This document shows, one piece after another, positions 49,342 to 60,086 of a stretch of 64,000 nucleotides of DNA. The stretch is from Brachyhypopomus gauderio (lineage: Eukaryota > Chordata > Actinopteri > Gymnotiformes > Hypopomidae). Every line of letters begins with the position of its first letter. Position 1 is the stretch's first letter. The stretch spans positions 7,895,834 through 7,959,833 of the forward strand of contig NC_135225.1 of the NCBI RefSeq assembly GCF_052324685.1, written 5' to 3'. A program made the translations under genes and the position numbers. The notes beneath the pieces were generated by a model, which had not been told where the DNA came from, did no database searches, and worked only from the letters and a program-made list of their open reading frames with translations.

Positions 49342-50781
49342 CTACAATGGGGGTTTACAGGTGTGCCAGTTCCAGAGAACTTTGTTCATGTCCTCCTGCT
49401 CACAGATGCCCAGAAGCTTCTCATCATCGCTTGTGTGTTTATCTTCATGGTCGCATTTCTCTTTGCCTTAGTTGCTGTAGAACGGCACTATTTCCCCAAT
49501 GATGCTCTTGAAATACTGCTGTATGCAGACCTGGGCAAAGCTTTTGGCGTGCTCCCTGCACGTTTCATCGAAGAGTCTGCGCTCTGTGTCAATGTAATGG
49601 CACCAGTATTTGGTTTTCAGGAAGATTGCCTGCGTAAAACAAGGCCTGACTGCTCTTACCATAAACGCCACCAAAGTCATCACCAGTAAAAACATCCATC
49701 CCAAGGCCTGAGGAATCAAAGAAACCAGAGTTATTTATAGCCTACTTAGATATGGGAACATGTATTTTACAATATTATTATTTTTTAAAGAATTAAACTT
49801 TAAATCAGTCCTCCAGTCTGAATACAGACCTTTTGAGATTTTATGACATAATGTGCCAGTAAAATACATAATACATTTTATGATTTTTTTTTTTTCATTG
49901 ATGACTGCTGGTGACTGTCTTTTCTTGTGTTCTCGTTAGTGTTTGGGAATGCGTAATGCATACTATACTATGAGGATAAATGTGACCTCAGATATTGTAA
50001 AAGACGCTTATTGCAAGTTCTATTTGTTTTGTACAAAGCTTTTTTCACAGAGCATCAAAAAGACAAAACCGGTTATACAGAACAACACCTCCCTCTCTGA
50101 ACACTGCACCACAACAAGTTAAAACATTATGATAATATCTGTTGAATATTTCCGTGCGTGTGTGTACGGTGTGTGTGGTAGGGGTACCTGAAATATGCAG
50201 CGAATATATCTCGTAGCTGCTTTCTTGGAAATAACACTGTGTCCGTCGAACACGTTCTCACAGGGAATCTTCGCTAGTAATCTCACGAGGTCTTTATCGG
50301 GCAGAACATCATGACTCCCATTTAAGAACTGCCGCAAGTGCATTCTGGTGCTATAGGCCCATATAAAACTCTTCCCGTCCATCAGGGTCATCCAGACTGC
50401 AGGCGCGATCAAAGCGCGCTGCGTCATGGAGCGGAACATATATCTCAAGATAGATGGATCCTTCACGCGCTTCCCCCTGGACGTCTCCACTCCTCTGTCA
50501 GCACTGATATGTTATTATTGAGTACATAGCCAAGAATAAAGAACCATGCGCGTGCACGCGAGGGGAGTAGGATTCTGTCGGGGAGTCGGAATTCGGCACA
50601 ACACCTGTACTATCATAATACCGATCCGGTAAGCATAATTATATTCCGGAAGACATGGACAAGTGAACTCAAAGGACGAATAAAGTTGAGCGCTTGCCAT
50701 GGCCATAATTTCACATATGCCATTCATAAATGACTCTTGATTAGCTTGCAAGAACTGGAACATCATCCGAAACTTATCCAT
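49342..50781 (-). pseudogene. calhm1: calhm1 pseudogene (2 exons, multiple disabling changes)
   Basis: Clear CALHM1 homology: exon 1 at 50188-50781 ([51 protein letters not shown]) and exon 2 at 49342-49707 ([40 protein letters not shown]). The splice sites remain usable. Family-like sequence stops after GIMIV (50608) and resumes in another frame at 50543 ([19 protein letters not shown]), after 64 bases where about 10 are expected; frame zero meets TAA stops here. Frame zero returns near a run of five G (minus strand, 50477-50473), as if one G were missing. In exon 2 a TAA at 49470-49468 precedes 41 in-frame codons that still encode the family C-terminus (DDEKLLGICEQEDMNKVL, ending HTCKPPL and TAG). 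The conserved cysteine in KSFxCAF is tryptophan, removing one disulfide. Sequencing error could explain one of these but hardly all. Confidence 0.85.
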
Positions 50782-51834
50782 TCTTCAAAATCCTGTTTCT
50801 TGCGTTCTCAAATATGAAGACAGTATCAGCAAATGTGTCCAGGGCCCTAAATATTTTGACCAGAAAATGGTTTTTCAGTTGTGCAAATAAAACAAAACAA
50901 AACAAAGGCGATATGAAGAGTGCCTATACAGGTGCCTTTGTGCACATATGAGCCTAGAATGCGCACGTGTTATGGAGCGCATGTTCGACCCCTCCTTTCT
51001 TTATTTACCCAATGCGTCCTCAGCTAGATTTTCACCTGCGTACTGCCATTCGGGCTATATTGATAGTATCGGTAGTTCTACGATATATGCTATGCTTTGT
51101 TGTGATATAAATGATATAAATGACTTACAGCACATTTCTATAAACATGTTATTTTTATTTAGGAGGGGAACTTTACACTTCTTGCATTGTACTTTTCCAA
51201 AAACACATGAGCACATTTTTATTTAAATCCAAAATAAATAGAACAAATAAACACCAACATAAATGGAATAAGCATTACAAACATGTACACTGATCTAACA
51301 CAGATTTGATTTTAATCTACCATAAACAGGTAGACCCTACACATTAGTGCTTTCCAGTACAGGGGTGGAATCCCCTGTTATTTGCATCCTGTCCACATAG
51401 ATTTTGTGGAGTAATGTATGAAAGAAGACATGCAAAACTAAACAAATTAAATCCTACTGTAGTCAAATCACAAAATGCAAGTTATCTACCTTGACTGAAT
51501 AAAGCCTGGTACAAACATGCCTGTAAATCTCAACTCTACAACTCAAGTACTTTCAATCAGTAGAATGATGTTATCCGGTACTCCACAATATCACTATTAT
51601 GTACAATACAGTTGCCACAACTTGATAAGTAATCCAAGTGAAGCTTAGTTTGAATCAAATTCAGTGTTATTATTTGAGTTTTCTCTCAAGTACAGTTAAA
51701 GCTTTGTTTAGAATTTCTCCAATGTTAGTCCTTTGAGTACTACAAATAAGATTTATACCTTTATCCAGATTTACCAATTCGATTATTGCATTCAAACTTT
51801 CAAACATGTGTGTTTTTGTTCTTTTATTGTGATC
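50782..51834. other. Gap between calhm3 and the calhm1 pseudogene
   Basis: About 1 kb of AT-rich sequence. It must include the calhm3 3'UTR. Nothing else recognised. Confidence 0.5.
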
Positions 51835-53146
51835 TCACACATCTGACTGAACTACATGTCCATCTAGGTCATCCCAGGTGATACACATGGAGGGTTTATA
51901 GACCATCTGAGTCACATCAAGTTCAGGTCGGCACTCATACCACGTATGGAGCAGGTGATCCATCTGCTTCTTTTTGGTTATACCATGGAGATGCTCCTCT
52001 TCCTCTTCACTGGGTGTTTCCCGGGAACTGAAGGCGTGTGACAAGGGCAGTCTGAGAACCGCATCTTCTTGCATACTCTCAAAGAACTGCACTACACATG
52101 TTCTGGCAAACTCTCTGGCATGAAGGACACAAGTCTCATCGAACAGCTTCTGTTCCACATCCAGGTAATTGCTCCAGTAACGTGTCTGGAGGAACATGGC
52201 GTGATTGAAACATGGCTTGGTGACTCGTGCCACTGCCCCCAGAAGAATAAGCGTAAGAAGGACAGACCAACCTATAGCCTGAAAGAACGCAGAACACAAG
52301 GTTTACAGTTACATCATTATTCATTTAAACAGTGATATTATTATCAATTTGTTGGCAATATGTTTAATATTTACAATCGACAAAGTTCTTGATCTCCCAA
52401 CTCTGCTGTAGATGAAATGTTTGGTTTGGCTTGGATTGCTTTGGTTTTGTCTTTCATGTGCCACATACCTGGGAGTAACAGCGCACATAGCGTGAGACTG
52501 CTTTAGGGAAAGTATTGTTCTTAAAGATCATGTCTTCCCTACAGGGCACCTTAGCCATGATCTTGATCACGTCCAGGCCTGTATTGTTGGGCATCCCATT
52601 AAAATGACTGGGGTCCACGCTCATGCTGAACGCACACACGAAACATTTCCCATCCAGCAGGGACATTAGTATCCACACCATGGGAGCTAAAAGGGCCCGC
52701 TGCATCATGGCTGAAAACAAATACCTATGGGAGAATTGTTTAGTTAAAATGAAATGTATGTAGGCCAAAATTTATTTTACAAGATAGGCTTGTAAAATTG
52801 GCTTAGCATGATATTTAAAGATGAGCTATATTTCACTCAGTGAATGTAAGAAGCCTTACTTTACAACTGCTGGGTTTTTTGTCCTCTTGCCTGTAGGTCT
52901 GGCCCATTCCTCCATCATAACCCCGGTGTGACGATTTATTAGGACTCCCAGTAAGAACAGTATAATTGGAGGGACGAACACTGCGCCAAGTGCGTACATT
53001 TTGTTGTATTGGGGTATGCAGGGACAGTTAAAATCAAAACTTGTGTAGAGCTTAACACTGACTAGAGCTAATATCACACAGATTCCATTAGAGATCGATT
53101 CTGAATTTGACTGGAAATATTGTAGAACCAGTTTTAAGCGATCCAT
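51835..53146 (-). CDS. calhm3: Calcium homeostasis modulator 3 (CALHM3), 3 exons, complete
   Basis: In mammals CALHM3 assembles with CALHM1 into the fast voltage-gated ATP-release channel of type II taste cells. Exons 52860-53146, 52469-52724 and 51835-52278 join in frame to give 328 residues (human 344). Features: N-terminus MDRLKLVLQYFQSNSESISN, cysteine pair in FNCPCIP, membrane segment GAVFVPPIILFLLGVLINR, partner cysteines in KCFVCAF and KVPC, the fourth membrane segment at the start of exon 3 (AIGWSVLLTLILLGAVARV), the block KPCFNHAMFLQTRYWSNYLD, and a tail with HLHGITKKKQMDHLLHTWYE. All conserved cysteines are present. The intron after NPAVVK splits what is one exon in the neighbouring calhm1 remnant. 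No damage is seen. Confidence 0.96.
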
Positions 53147-56100
53147 ATGAAAGGTTGTGATTATAAGCTATTATTATTAAAACTCAATAAATTGACAGCG
53201 TACCTGCGTTAGTTGTACAATCGGTTTATATGAGCAGTATTCCCACTACCGAAGTCAGCAGTCCGTTTTTTAATTATTTTCAATTACCCGCCGATTATTA
53301 CCAGTTTAATAATCACATGCGCCTTCAGATAACCAAAGAATGATTCCGAAGATAATATCTGTCAGTGATAGAAACAGGTCTTCTGCGTTATTTCAGTATA
53401 GAGCCCAAGAGGACCACACCAAGTACAAGTTTTAGCCTTCTCCCTGGCCACACCCTACAGGTGCATAGCCGCACACCATCAACCCGCAGCTCTGCACTAA
53501 AACAATGGTGTCCGTGTGAAGGGTGAAAGTGCTGCTCCTGTGATCTTCTGTGAGCGTCAGGGAGAAATATAATTTTATTGCTCGCAATGTAACGCTCTTT
53601 ACATTAACATATTTGCGTTGTTAATTGTCAATTTGTTAGACATAAGCATTAGGGGGTTGTTAGTTTTGGGTGGATGTTAGAGGTGAGGTTTTTGGACCTA
53701 TAGCGCCCTCTCGCGGTGCACGTTTATATTGATTCAAGAGTGGCACGACCGTTCCTTTCTTTCGCTCACGTGTGATGGTTTTATCTTATTTGCTGTTAAA
53801 CGTCTTTGAAATATGTTTTACTCTTTTAAATATATATTTCTTGCTGTTAATGCTGATAAAATAAGATGGGCCTATCTGCTACAATGAGCCTACGTGGCGC
53901 TATAACAACATTTTAGCTGATTTTGTGACGAATTGGAGACACACGTGATATTCCGAATACTGAGGGAACTGTTGTCTCACATGGATTATAAGCTAAATAA
54001 ATTGTGCTGGTCCAGCCCATGGTCTTTATATAGGCAACCCGTCCTCACGACTACATATCCAGGAAATGACCAGCAGGCTTTACTACCATGAGTCAAAAAC
54101 AGTTAAGAGGAAACAGCCCAGTCACATACAAGGTTGTACTGCTACATGGCGGCACTTTCTCTTTCTTCTTCCAAGACAATGGGCAATACAAGGATTGAAC
54201 TCAAGAACTAGAAGGCAAGTTCATGTTTTCTTACATGTATTTAACCTGTTATTTTGTGTGTTTCTTGTTAATTCACAATTGGGCATGAAACGTTTTTCGC
54301 CCTCAGTAAGAGCTTATCAGTCTTCCACTAAAATAGAACGCGGTCATGCAGGAAACATGCCATTCATTTAGCTACGACCCTCAAATAATAATAATAATAA
54401 TAATAATGGTTAAATTAATAATGATGATAATAAAAACGTAGCTGGTTTAGGTCGCCAGTTGCTAGGCTAAATACTTTCCTAATACAACATACACAAGAAA
54501 CTAAAAATGGTGAGACTTTAATTATCTTACTAAACATTTCTGTAAAATAAATAATTACTTAGCAACATGGATACCATGTTTTATCATCCCACAGTTCATC
54601 ATATTCTGTTAATATTTCAGTGAACATGACGTCTGTGCTCTAAATTGATTAATCACAATTGTGCAACAGTGTGAACGTCCAGCACCAACTTCACAGCCTT
54701 GGTGAGTTCAGTCATTCCACGCAGATAGATGCACACCTAGATTGTGGATCTGAAATGTCTTCTGAACTCAGTTGATCAACTGCAGTATTTCCTGTTCTGT
54801 GTGTAGGCCTAACGTACGTTCTTCACTTCTATGAAGAGTTTGTAGTTGATTACTGGAGTTGACCAGATTATTTGCATAAAGTCCACAACATGTAGGCTAC
54901 ATAGCATATGTGCTGGCGTTTACCAAAATAAGGTTATGTTCTGTTTATTTCAATATTTCTCAGTCAACAATTTAATTTTAGCATCGATTTAACACTTGAG
55001 TTTCAGCTGTTGCAGTTTCCTATGTTTTCGTATATCTCGATCTCATGTTGACGTTTACAAATGTTGCGTGAACCGGTTTTTTAAAGGTAAATTTTAACTT
55101 CAGAGTGAATAATAGCAATCTTCACACCTTATTTAAACAGACATGTTTATGAATATTTAATAAGCTTGTGTTTAATTCAGCTTGATTGCTGTCCCTCTTT
55201 AAACGCAAGTCCCACACTCCCATTATGTATTTTTAGTGAAATACAGCCACATTTGAGCTTTAACTTGCTTTACCGTTTAGCTTTAGGCATTTTAACTGTG
55301 TTTACTAGCTCACTAAGGATAGGCCCCATCAGAGCCAGTGTGATGTAAGTTAACAGTGGCTTGCAGTAATGTTTCTGTTGTGTCCATTTTGCAGCATTTC
55401 AGGGCAAATATTTCAGTTGTCTGCTTAGGCTTAGTATTTCAGTGAAAAATTAAATTTACATGATTGCTCCCTTACATCACATATGGCTGATCATTCTAGA
55501 CATGTTTAGACTCCATATTGTGTTTATATAGTTTAGAACAAGCTGATTTAGCTTACGTTAACAAACTTTGGAAGTCCAAATGTGGGCTCCAAATATATCT
55601 TGGCCTATCGACCGTCTGTATCTGTAAATGAAACAAAGTTAAATCTAGAGGTATGTATGTTTTATTTTTCACCTAATTATTCCTTTAAGCTGAAATGAGG
55701 CACCAAAATTTGCACTGCAATTTGGTCCAGCAGATACAGATAATATGGGTGTTACACTGATACCGGATTTCCGTACCCATCCCTGTGAATTCAAATATCC
55801 CACAAAGTAAACAATTTACAGTCACAATTTGACACACATTGCCATAACTCTGACACTCCCTGCATATATAATTAATCCCTTCATGTAGGCCTGGGCTAAA
55901 ATACCTAAATAGCAACTAAGAGTAATCCAGTGGATCACAAATGGATTTCCAAGCCAATCAAAGATGTGGAGGCTCATCTTTTTAATATATCAAGTTGAGA
56001 TTGTGACCATATAAACTCTCCCCACTTGAATCTGACTGTTTGACAATCTGACCTTTTTCATCTTTTCTGTTTGTTTGCTGTTATTTATTTAGCATATTTT

Positions 56101-56189
56101 TTAAATGTTGAAAGTTTTGCAATCATTCAATACAATACAATGAAATGAAAATGAAATGTGCCATATTTTGTCAATTGTGATTTTTACAC
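53147..56189. other. Intergenic region between calhm3 and itprip, left part
   Basis: The two genes are head-to-head. The gap holds an AAT repeat (54384-54407) and no recognised coding sequence. A non-coding first exon of itprip is expected somewhere in this interval or further right, but I cannot place it. Confidence 0.45.
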
Positions 56190-56415
56190 CCCAATCGAAA
56201 TTTGTCCTCCACTTTTAACCCATCTGTGCAGTCAGAACACACACACACTAGGGGGCTGTGGATCACACGTGCCCAGAGCGGTGGGCAGCCCTAGCCCGGT
56301 GCCCGGGGAGCAGTTGGGGTTAGGTGCCTTGCTCAAGGGCATCTCAGTCATGGCCTGTCTGGGAATCAAACCCACGACCCTCCGGTCACAAGACCAGTTC
56401 CCTGACTGGCCATGA
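56190..56415. repeat. Teleost interspersed repeat, copy 1
   Basis: It contains the words TTTGTCCTCC, CTTTTAACCCATCTGTGCAG, CACTAGGGGGCTGTG, GTGCCTTGCTCAAGGGCA and ACGACCCTCC. These are found in a common repeat of fish genomes. A diverged copy in the same orientation follows at about 57363. The class is not certain to me (probably a non-autonomous element); ends are approximate. Confidence 0.6.
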
Positions 56416-57362
56416 CTGTCAAGTTCAGAAAGACGGTAGGCAGTCATGGAGGGTTATCAGTAGGCACCTCAAATTCATTTTGGCTTCTCTCTCTGATCAC
56501 ATATGCTACATGAAAAGCATGACAGAAGGACTGAAGCAAATGTTAAGAACAGAAATATGTACAAGAGCTTTTAGTTGTTTGCACAAAAAAACCTTTGCTT
56601 GGATTACAGCATGTCTGTTGTGGTTGTGCATGGATACTTTCAGATTGACGGAAATCACTGTATAGTAGCCAGTTGAACATGATTGCATTTAGCAACATGC
56701 ACCCAAAGCAACCAGCAATTGGTAAGGGAGGCGATGCACTGTAATTAAATGTATGTACAATCACTGAATGTGTGTGTTCTGAGCTAACAAGCAAAATGAA
56801 GTGAAAATGGAATTCTGAATAAAAATAGAAATATCTCTTGGTTGGGGGCATGAGAAAAACGGACTTGTGATTTGATCCCTGTTATAAACATATGCCACAT
56901 TTTTTTAGTTTCCAGGATGTAGTCCCATTTTTCTGTCACAAAAAGATCTGGGTTTTTTTTTTTTTCATTTTTGGAAGGAGAAATAGACTTACATATGCTG
57001 CCAGAGTTGTTTTTCCTGTGGTGTGTCCAAAACTCTAAACTCCAAACATAGTAAGGAAGAGTGCTTTTTATTTACATTTTTGTAATGTTGTCATTTGCTT
57101 GTTTTGGAATATTCATTACAATGACAATACATTAGTAACTTTCAGTTTGATGATGAAAAAACTTAAGCCATTTAAGAAAGATCATTTAACAGCAACCAAA
57201 GTAAAGATTAGATCATTAAAACGGGTCCAAGCTTATTGAAATGCCAGAATCAACAGAGGATTTTTTTTGTCTGTGTTTAATCTAGCTAACCTGTGGCTAG
57301 AAGAATGACACTTCTGTTTTCAAAATAGCTAGATTTAGATACCAGCTTGTGCTTTTACACAC

Positions 57363-57560
57363 AGGTCAGAATTTGTCCTCCGCTTTTAACTCATCTGTGC
57401 AGTGAGGACACACATACACACTAGTGAACACTAGGGGGCTGCGAGTACACACGCACCCAGTGCGCTGGACAGCCCTAGCACCAGCACCCAGGGTTAAGTC
57501 TAGCCTAGCTGGGACTTAAAGCCATGACTCTCCAATCACAAGAACAGCTCCCTAGCCCAC
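57363..57560. repeat. Teleost interspersed repeat, copy 2 (diverged)
   Basis: Same family and orientation as 56190-56415: TTTGTCCTCCGCTTTTAACT, ACACTAGGGGGCTGCG, then a shortened right half. More decayed than copy 1, which suggests separate insertions, not a recent duplication. Confidence 0.55.
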
Positions 57561-58475
57561 GAGATCAAGCCTGTACCTCTGAATAGGTGACGGAGCCTAG
57601 TTATTACTGATGGTAAACTGTCATCTCATATATGAGGAGCACTGAGAGCTTATTGTGGCCTTTTCTCGGTTCTTAATTTTCTTAGCCTTTCAGATTGGTT
57701 AATTTCAAGCTTTTCTTGCATTTGTAAGCAAGCGAAGTATGTAACTAACTGATGTCAGCTGTATTACGTATTTTAATATGTAATAATTCACGTGTATTTC
57801 TCAGAAGTAGAGCTATACAAATTACAAAACTTCCTCCGCTGTTTACATGAATTCCTTCCTGGGAGTATATTTTAAAGAGCTTCTAGTTCCTGTGTTAGTA
57901 GTAGCGTGAAAGGCATTGTTTGTCCTCCTAATGTGGTGAACACTGTTTTGAAGCTATTAAAAAACATGTGATATTAAAAAGATCATCACTCATAAAAATA
58001 ATTTTGGGAACAAAGGTGTTTTCACATGAAGTTAATTTAGCTGGCTGGGCGTCACAAAATGCCCAAATGTGTGGCAACATCCACTTGTACGTCACAGGAG
58101 TTGCAGTTTATATAGTTACTGTGGTTTGTGGGGTTGCGTAATGTTTATGTGGTTTCTACAAACAGCAATGTATGTTGCCATCAGAGTTCCTTTGTCTTAT
58201 GACAAATTTTGTGCTACGGCTAGACTCAAAAAATAGAACAAAGAGATCACGTCATGTTTAAGTTGTCATCAAGATTTTTTTTTTTTTTTTTATCAAAGTT
58301 TTTCTTATTTTTTTACATGTTTAGCCAGAAAGGCCATAAATTGTGACCGCTGTTCTGTTAGCACATGGTGCACCTAGCGACTCAGAAAAGGTTTTTAAGA
58401 ATGCATATATTTTGTCATCGTGTAATTCAAAATTTTTAATTTTCCACTAATTTTTCCACAGATATCCAATGAGAG
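57561..58475. other. itprip upstream region and coding-exon acceptor
   Basis: No gene recognised. A pyrimidine-rich tract ends in TTTTTCCACAG at 58451-58461, a good splice acceptor 14 bp before the itprip ATG. This implies at least one non-coding upstream exon. Confidence 0.55.
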
Positions 58476-60086
58476 ATGCAGGGCGCTATAGCACGGGTCT
58501 GCATGGTGGTGGCAGCTGCCATTCTTAACCACCCGCTGCTTTTCCCTAAGGAGAACACAACCATCCCAGAACAGGAAAACGACATTTTATCTCGGATGAA
58601 GGAACATGAGGAAAGGCTCCAGATTGAACAAGAGCGGCTTGAACTGGAGATCTCTAAGACCGATCAAGAAGCCCTGAATTCCAGCTTTGATTGCTATGGC
58701 TGGTACTTCTGGAGTGCCCTGTCTTTCGTCATTTTAATCACAATCGAAGTTTGTAGGCAGGATCTGATGCTTGCCGAAACATCTGACAATGCTGAAGATG
58801 ATGAAGGCTATGCCACTGGTGGAGCTGTTAACACTAAACTTCTGGCATTTGATAAAGGTGTCCTGAACAACTTTTGTGAAACCAGCTTCCATCCCTTCAT
58901 CCACGAGTGTGGGAGAGTGCGGGAGTTTGTTGAGGGCTTTGCCGATGACCTGCTTGAGTCTCTGAGGAGCATTTGTGACCGTGATGTTGACATGGAGCTT
59001 GAGGACTTTATTGGGGTGGGCAGCATGTTTGAGTCCTGGAGAGAGTGTAAGCCTCTCACGTGTGATCTCATTGTGCCATTTGCAACCCCAGAGCCTTACC
59101 ATTTCCAGTTCCAGGTGTGGTGCGGTGCATCCTCTGACATCCCAATAGATCTGCAAGGATGTGGAAAGATTAAGCTGACAAATACCACTGAGAACGGCTT
59201 GGACTGCCTGTGTGGAACAACTAACCTGGGTGAAGATATGCTGTGTTTGCTTCACAACATAAATGACGATAGCAAAACTAACGACCATGCCTTGGAGAAA
59301 ATGCTGTGCTCAAGAAACACTACTTTCTTATCAAAAGATCAGGTGATGAAATGGTTCCAGGTTTCAGTAACCCGTGCATGGGGACAGATTTGTCATAAGT
59401 ATGAGTTTGAGCTCACTTTCCGCAATCTTGATTCCCCTGGGGCACTGAAGATCAGATTCAGATCAGGGAAGGTTATTGTTCTAAATGTTACCCCTGCCAT
59501 TCAGCTTGAAGACTCTGATGCTTACTTCATCTCTCATTTTCCTTGTGACTCCGGCAATACTTCAGATATTCATTGGCAGCTTTCATTCACTGTTTATGAG
59601 AGAAATTTGCTTAAACACATGGCAAAGAGGCTTCCAGAAAACTCTTGCCACCTGTGGTGCCTTCAGCTAGTGTCTTTCTTGCACAGAAAGCAAACGGGCT
59701 TGACGGGTACAAGTGCTCTCAACAACTACCATTTTAAGACTGCTCTCTTGCACCTGCTGTTGAATACAGCTCCTTCAGCATGGCGACCACAGAGTCTGAC
59801 CCAGAGGTTGCAGGACTTATTGAGCTTCCTACAAAAAAGCCTGCAGGAAAAAAGGCTTAGTCATATTATCATAGGGAATCCTCTCATCCCAGCAGAAATT
59901 GCAGTTCCGAGAATATTCCAGGTTGCAGAAGCAATAAACCTTTTCAGACCTCTGGTATTACAGAGGCATGTATATGCCAAGATGGTGGAGCATTTTCATG
60001 AGATGCTTAAAAATACACCAGTTCTTATTCAAGAGTACACACCTCAGTTCTCTAATGGTGATGGTTATCATGGACCTAACAACTGA
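58476..60086 (+). CDS. itprip: ITPRIP (inositol 1,4,5-trisphosphate receptor-interacting protein, DANGER)
   Basis: Membrane-associated protein that binds IP3 receptors and enhances their inhibition by calcium; it belongs to the Mab-21/ITPRIP nucleotidyltransferase-fold group. The whole 536-codon frame is in one exon (human 547 residues), as in other vertebrates. The N-terminus (MQGAIARVCMVVAAAILNHP) matches the family and looks like a signal sequence. A coiled coil follows at about 30-65 (EEHEERLQIEQERLELEI-like heptads, E/L/Q-rich), then a transmembrane segment at about 76-93 (YFWSALSFVILITIEVC). The rest is the Mab-21-like region, with cysteine-rich parts (LDCLCGT) and the C-terminal helical part (CHLWCLQLVSFLHRKQTG; LLHLLLNTAPSAW). 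Position between the CALHM cluster and GSTO agrees with human 10q24-q25. A 184-codon antisense frame over this exon is a shadow. Confidence 0.95.
   Translation: MQGAIARVCMVVAAAILNHPLLFPKENTTIPEQENDILSRMKEHEERLQIEQERLELEISKTDQEALNSSFDCYGWYFWSALSFVILITIEVCRQDLMLAETSDNAEDDEGYATGGAVNTKLLAFDKGVLNNFCETSFHPFIHECGRVREFVEGFADDLLESLRSICDRDVDMELEDFIGVGSMFESWRECKPLTCDLIVPFATPEPYHFQFQVWCGASSDIPIDLQGCGKIKLTNTTENGLDCLCGTTNLGEDMLCLLHNINDDSKTNDHALEKMLCSRNTTFLSKDQVMKWFQVSVTRAWGQICHKYEFELTFRNLDSPGALKIRFRSGKVIVLNVTPAIQLEDSDAYFISHFPCDSGNTSDIHWQLSFTVYERNLLKHMAKRLPENSCHLWCLQLVSFLHRKQTGLTGTSALNNYHFKTALLHLLLNTAPSAWRPQSLTQRLQDLLSFLQKSLQEKRLSHIIIGNPLIPAEIAVPRIFQVAEAINLFRPLVLQRHVYAKMVEHFHEMLKNTPVLIQEYTPQFSNGDGYHGPNN

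Noticed and set aside
49468-49719. Short CALHM1 that simply ends early (functional truncation)
   Set aside because: The stop is followed by 41 in-frame codons of conserved C-terminus, and exon 1 is also frame-broken, so loss of function fits better than a shortened gene.
58734-59288. 184-codon minus-strand frame
   Set aside because: Exact antisense of the itprip coding exon; a shadow of the real gene.
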